This document shows positions 60,850 to 64,000 of a stretch of 64,000 bases of DNA, piece by piece (position 1 is the stretch's first letter; the number at the start of each line of letters is the position of its first letter). The stretch spans positions 3,439,001-3,503,000 of the forward strand of contig NZ_CP010777.1 in assembly GCF_001078055.1 (NCBI RefSeq). The letters run 5' to 3'. The notes under the pieces were generated by a model, which saw only the letters and a program-made list of their open reading frames with translations, did no database searches and was not told the origin of the DNA. The translations under genes and the position numbers were made by a program. Source of the DNA: Rufibacter radiotolerans. Lineage in GTDB: Bacteria; Bacteroidota; Bacteroidia; Cytophagales; Hymenobacteraceae.

Positions 60850-63396
60850 TTACTTATTCTCCACAATCGTCACCCGGCTACTCCGGCCTGCGGCGTCAAA
60901 AACGGCCAGGGAAATTTTACCTTTCTCTCCAATAGGCCCGGTATATACTTTGCTCTTAATGGTAGGCACGGAGCCGTTGGTGGTGTAGCGAATGGTAAAA
61001 CCAGGCAGTTGCACGTTGGCTATTACTTTTCCGTTTTCCACTTTGGCGCCCACCGTGGGTATGCGGTAATTGAAGCCTCCGGCGTAATAGCTCAGGCGCG
61101 GCAGCTCGCGTTTGCCCAGCACGTTCACAAAGGCAGACCAGTCTTTGGCGTAAGCCGCCTTGCTTTGATCAGATTCGGGGTTGGTGACCCAGGCAGGATC
61201 TGGGGCCCAGGCCCGTTCGGCTAAGCCCAGAAGTTTAGGCAGCAGCATGTACTCCAGGCGTTCGGGGGTGCGCACGGCTTCGCTCCAGAGCGGGGCCTGA
61301 AGGCCTACAATGTTGGCGCGGGCCTCGGGCTTCAACTGCTCTTTGCTAGCATAGGACGACAGTACCGTGGCCGAGAGCGGTTGGTTGTCTTCACTTACCC
61401 GCATGCTTTTCATGTAGTCAAAGGGATTAAAGTAGAAGGTCTTGTCCAGGTCCACGTAACCTCCCCAGTTATGGCCGGGCTCATCATACTCCCGCTGGTA
61501 AGCCAGGTCCAGGTAATAGTGCGACACATTGGTCAGGACCACCTTGTAGCCGGCGTTGGCCATGCGGTAGGCCAGGTCAATGTTACTGCCCTGGTTGTTC
61601 CAGACGTCCACATGGAAGTTCTCCTTTACAAAATCGGGGTTAGGCACGTAACTCAGGCGGCCGTTGGTGCGCACCTTGCTCAGGCCAATTTCCTCCCAGC
61701 CAGACAGGTACAGGTTACGCGCCTTGAGCATATCGTTCACCTTCCCGAAGAAGTAATACCACAGATCATCCACGGTCTTCACCTTGGGGTTACTGGCCAT
61801 AAGGTTCTGCGCCACCGGCGACTTTTCCCACACGCCGTTGGGCACCTCGTCTCCCCCGAAGTGGATGGTCTCAATAGGCGCGCCGGCTTCTTTGTACATG
61901 GCCAGCAACTCATCGGTTACCTTCTCCAAAAAAGCATAGGTAGACGGCAGGGCCACGTTCATGACGTTGTCATTGAAATACTGCACCGACCGATACTGTG
62001 ATTTATCATTCACATCGCGCAGCATGTATTGCTCGGCTTCGGCCTTTTTGCCTGCTTTCATGAGGCGCTCATAGCGGGCATCCATAGATTTGACGGCGGC
62101 CCGGGCATGGCCTGGGGTCTCTATCTCCGGAATCACTTTTATGTGCCGGTCCATGGCATATTTCAGGATCTCAATAAAGTCTTTTTTGCTATAGTACCCG
62201 CTGCCCGTAGAGGTAGCCGCGTCAGGCCCCGAAGCCAGGGCCGGAATCAGGAATTCCTTCTCATCCAGCGTGTGGCCCCGGCGGGCGCCTACCTGCGTAA
62301 GTTCGGGCAGGCCCGGAATCTCAATCCGCCAGCCCTCATCATCATTCAGGTGGAAATGGAGCACGTTGAGTTTGTACAAGGCCATCAAATCCAACACCTT
62401 CAAGACCTGCTCTTTCTTCTGGAAATTACGCACCACGTCCATCATGAACGCCCGGTGCCCAAACCGGGGCGTGTCTTTCACCAGCACCCCGGCTACGGCC
62501 ACAGAGGTTTGTTTTTTGGCTAAAGCCGAAGGAGGAAGCAAGGTCTTCAGCGATTGGGTCCCGTAAAAAGCCCCGGCTGGCGTGGTGGCAGAGATCAGGA
62601 TCTCCTGCGGACTCACGGCCAGTTCATACCCCTCGGGCCCCAGGCCTATCTTCTGCTGCAACCTGATGGACTTGCCAGCGCCCGTGGTGGTAACGGCTGG
62701 CTTTTTCCCGAAAACCGTGGCCAGGTGACCGGCCAGCAAATTGGCTTCTTTCTGGAAAGCCTGGTCCGTGACTACCGGCACGGCGCCCGTTAAGGTAAAG
62801 TCCTGTCCGGTTTCCTGGTACTCCGTGGGCGTAGGAAACACTTTGGTCAGCTTCTCGGCTGGCAGGTCTTTGATGGTGGTGTTTTGCTCGTAAATTCCTT
62901 CGGGCTTAATCCAGTTGATGCTGTTATGAGTAGGCTTTTTGATTTCCACCGCTATGGGGTGCCCCTGGGTTTTAGTGTCATCATAGACCAGGTAAAAGCC
63001 TTTGGGTGTGCGGTAGTCATTCGGGATCTGGCCGGCGGCCACAAACTCAATGCGCTGCGTGCCCCCGGCTGGAATGGCCTTGAAAGCAGCAGTAGGTTCC
63101 ATGCGCAGCAGGTCGCCGTTGATGGCCTCTACCTTTACCGGGGCAGGGGTTTCCTTCGCCTTGAACGAAGGGGTGGAATGGAAATAAAGGCTCCAGCCCG
63201 TGGCCGTCAAAGGCACCGTGCCCGTGTTCTTAATGGTGAGCGCCGACAGCGTTTGGTTTTTGCCCTGGTATTTCTCTTCTACCACTTCCCAGGTAAGCCG
63301 AATCTGTTTGGGCTGTACTTTTTTAGCGCCCGTCTGGGCCTGCGCGGCAGCGACAAGGGAGAAAACGCTTAACAGGGTAAAGAGGAGGTGCTTCAT
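60850..63396 (-). CDS. Beta-N-acetylhexosaminidase, glycoside hydrolase family 20
   Basis: 848 residues from ATG 63396 (MKHLLFTLLSVFSLVAAAQAQ), a signal peptide; the 15 extra residues further upstream in frame would mask it. Order: CHB/HEX N-terminal carbohydrate-binding domain (about 25-165), GH20 N-terminal alpha/beta domain (about 185-310), catalytic barrel (about 315-710) with LHFHLNDDEGWRIEIPGLPEL and the catalytic Asp-Glu pair in HFGGDEVP, and a C-terminal CHB/HEX-C domain (about 760-848; TIRYTTNGSVPTIKSKVYTG). Removes terminal GlcNAc/GalNAc from chitin fragments or glycans in the periplasm or outside. Confidence 0.95.
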   Translation of the reverse strand: MKHLLFTLLSVFSLVAAAQAQTGAKKVQPKQIRLTWEVVEEKYQGKNQTLSALTIKNTGTVPLTATGWSLYFHSTPSFKAKETPAPVKVEAINGDLLRMEPTAAFKAIPAGGTQRIEFVAAGQIPNDYRTPKGFYLVYDDTKTQGHPIAVEIKKPTHNSINWIKPEGIYEQNTTIKDLPAEKLTKVFPTPTEYQETGQDFTLTGAVPVVTDQAFQKEANLLAGHLATVFGKKPAVTTTGAGKSIRLQQKIGLGPEGYELAVSPQEILISATTPAGAFYGTQSLKTLLPPSALAKKQTSVAVAGVLVKDTPRFGHRAFMMDVVRNFQKKEQVLKVLDLMALYKLNVLHFHLNDDEGWRIEIPGLPELTQVGARRGHTLDEKEFLIPALASGPDAATSTGSGYYSKKDFIEILKYAMDRHIKVIPEIETPGHARAAVKSMDARYERLMKAGKKAEAEQYMLRDVNDKSQYRSVQYFNDNVMNVALPSTYAFLEKVTDELLAMYKEAGAPIETIHFGGDEVPNGVWEKSPVAQNLMASNPKVKTVDDLWYYFFGKVNDMLKARNLYLSGWEEIGLSKVRTNGRLSYVPNPDFVKENFHVDVWNNQGSNIDLAYRMANAGYKVVLTNVSHYYLDLAYQREYDEPGHNWGGYVDLDKTFYFNPFDYMKSMRVSEDNQPLSATVLSSYASKEQLKPEARANIVGLQAPLWSEAVRTPERLEYMLLPKLLGLAERAWAPDPAWVTNPESDQSKAAYAKDWSAFVNVLGKRELPRLSYYAGGFNYRIPTVGAKVENGKVIANVQLPGFTIRYTTNGSVPTIKSKVYTGPIGEKGKISLAVFDAAGRSSRVTIVENK

Positions 63397-63590
63397 GAGG
63401 GAGACTTTTTTACTTGAAAGGAAACGCAATTGAATCTGCAAGGAGAAGAAGCCGCCACCTCAAATGGCACAGCCCTCCCCTTTCGGATGCTTAAATATAT
63501 CACAACTGGCCCAGATTCCTGCTTCCCGAGCGGTTTATTGCAAATACCCTGCCCGGTCTTAGTCACCAGGGTAATGGTGGTAAAAGACAA

Positions 63591-63638
63591 AAATCCGTTT
63601 TGGGCCTGTTTTCTGTAAAACAGGCCCAAAACGGATTT
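63591..63638. repeat. Extended 48-bp palindrome
   Basis: Perfect 22-bp arms: core GTTTTGGGCCTGTTTT extended by AAATCC/GGATTT, centre CTGT. Upstream of the GH20 gene in a 467-bp gap (63397-63863) that contains only repeats. Confidence 0.92.
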
Positions 63639-63644
63639 CCTTTC

Positions 63645-63678
63645 CCTGCCGCAAGTTTAGCGACCGCGTAACTTGTGG
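63645..63678. repeat. CACAAGTTACGC/TAAACTTGCGG repeat, copy 2 (inverted)
   Basis: Reads CCGCAAGTTTAGCG then CGCGTAACTTGTGG, the reverse of copies at 51988 and 63780. With copy 3 it forms a 169-bp inverted pair that flanks two small hairpins, GTAAGTTTATAAACTTAC and GGGAGTT/AACTCCC. Confidence 0.78.
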
Positions 63679-63779
63679 CTTGCCATTTAGTAAGTTTATA
63701 AACTTACGTACTCTATCCAGTACTTCTAACTTGCTTTCTAAGAGGAATAAGGGAGTTGAAAACTCCCTCCTATGAAAAA

Positions 63780-63813
63780 CCACAAGTTACGCTACCGCTA
63801 AACTTGCGGCAGG
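63780..63813. repeat. CACAAGTTACGC/TAAACTTGCGG repeat, copy 3
   Basis: CCACAAGTTACGC-TACCGC-TAAACTTGCGG, abutting the extended palindrome at 63813. Confidence 0.78.
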
Positions 63814-63864
63814 CTTTTCTGTTTTGGGCCTGTTTTCAGTAAAACAGGCCCAAAACAGAAAAGC
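63813..63864. repeat. Extended 52-bp palindrome at the DUF502 stop codon
   Basis: Perfect 24-bp arms: core GTTTTGGGCCTGTTTT extended by GCTTTTCT/AGAAAAGC, centre CAGT. Its last base is the last base of the DUF502 stop codon, so it is the 3' end of that gene and a likely terminator. Confidence 0.92.
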
Positions 63865-64000
63865 TATAGACTGGACACGCCCCCAGACACAATGAACTTC
63901 ATCATCTCCCCGCTTGGGATGTCCAGGTAGGTGACATTCTCCCGGTCCACCAGAAAGAGCTCACCCGAGAAGTTGTAGGAGTGCGGGAAATAGACAGCCA
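63864..64000 (-). CDS. DUF502-family membrane protein, C-terminal part
   Basis: The last 45 codons of a gene that enters from the right edge. The residues HSYNFSGELFLVDRENVTYL, then LDIPSGEMMKFIVSGGVSSL, match the C-terminal pattern of DUF502 (FxxPxxDVxxLDxxxxxAxKxIISGGV). DUF502 proteins have two membrane helices and unknown function. The missing N terminus makes this a family call only. Confidence 0.7.
   Translation of the reverse strand, partial: AVYFPHSYNFSGELFLVDRENVTYLDIPSGEMMKFIVSGGVSSL

Noticed and set aside
1-64000. tRNA, rRNA, tmRNA, integrase or transposase genes
   Set aside because: None was seen on reading both strands; no cloverleaf-like sequence with a proper T-arm, and no intact insertion sequence.

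Overview
The window looks like the chromosome of a Bacteroidota bacterium, order Cytophagales, most likely family Hymenobacteraceae (a Rufibacter- or Nibribacter-like genus). This is inferred from gene content, promoters and repeats; no 16S gene is present. The supporting signs are a type IX secretion cargo/PorP pair, a TonB receptor/DUF4249 pair, a DUF5916 protein, promoters with the Bacteroidota -7 box TAnnTTTG (often with TTG about 20 bp upstream), and intergenic gaps filled with short palindromic repeats. No rRNA, tRNA, CRISPR array, phage or intact insertion sequence was seen.

Layout. 1-1100: minus-strand sulfate assimilation (cysH, cysD cut by the left edge) preceded by a 13-codon leader with eight cysteine codons, a probable cysteine-sensing attenuator. 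1.6-7.1 kb: a GH15 glycosidase converging on a fused trehalose-6-phosphate synthase/phosphatase, then an MscS channel; together this suggests osmotic stress handling. 7.1-10.7 kb: siderophore TonB receptor and PepSY membrane protein. 10.9-17.5 kb: rtcB, a tricorn-like protease, thymidine kinase and a 2Fe-2S ferredoxin. 17.5-24.6 kb: an unrecognised 361-residue protein, a 63-residue protein, and the cell-shape operon mreB-mreC-mreD-mrdA-rodA. 25.4-27.9 kb: purN and purH. 28.4-30.8 kb: a TIGR03915/TIGR03916 DNA-metabolism pair with a possible 49-residue gene between. 31.0-38.4 kb: a BamA/TamA-like barrel, a 7-PKD type IX secretion cargo and its PorP/SprF partner. 38.5-46.4 kb: CvfB-like S1 protein, DUF5916 protein, NAD(P)-binding protein, methyltransferase, small barrel, fatty acid desaturase. 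46.7-51.9 kb: SAM-I riboswitch, metH and metF. 52.0-57.9 kb: DUF4249/TonB receptor pair and a three-gene operon with a retropepsin-like protease, a RimK-type ligase and an aspartoacylase-like hydrolase. 58.1-64 kb: sorbosone-dehydrogenase-like lipoprotein, alpha/beta hydrolase, small membrane protein, GH20 hexosaminidase and the end of a DUF502 gene.

The most unusual features are not genes. About 30 copies of a 36-bp palindrome (arms near GTTTTGGGCCTGTTTT) lie between genes, often just after stop codons, and in several the complementary arms run on into locus-specific sequence. At least seven other repeat families share the same gaps, including a roughly 200-bp element present twice with the same neighbouring repeats in the same order. 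The best candidates for follow-up are the cysteine leader, the palindrome family, the two-copy composite element and the RimK/retropepsin/aspartoacylase operon.
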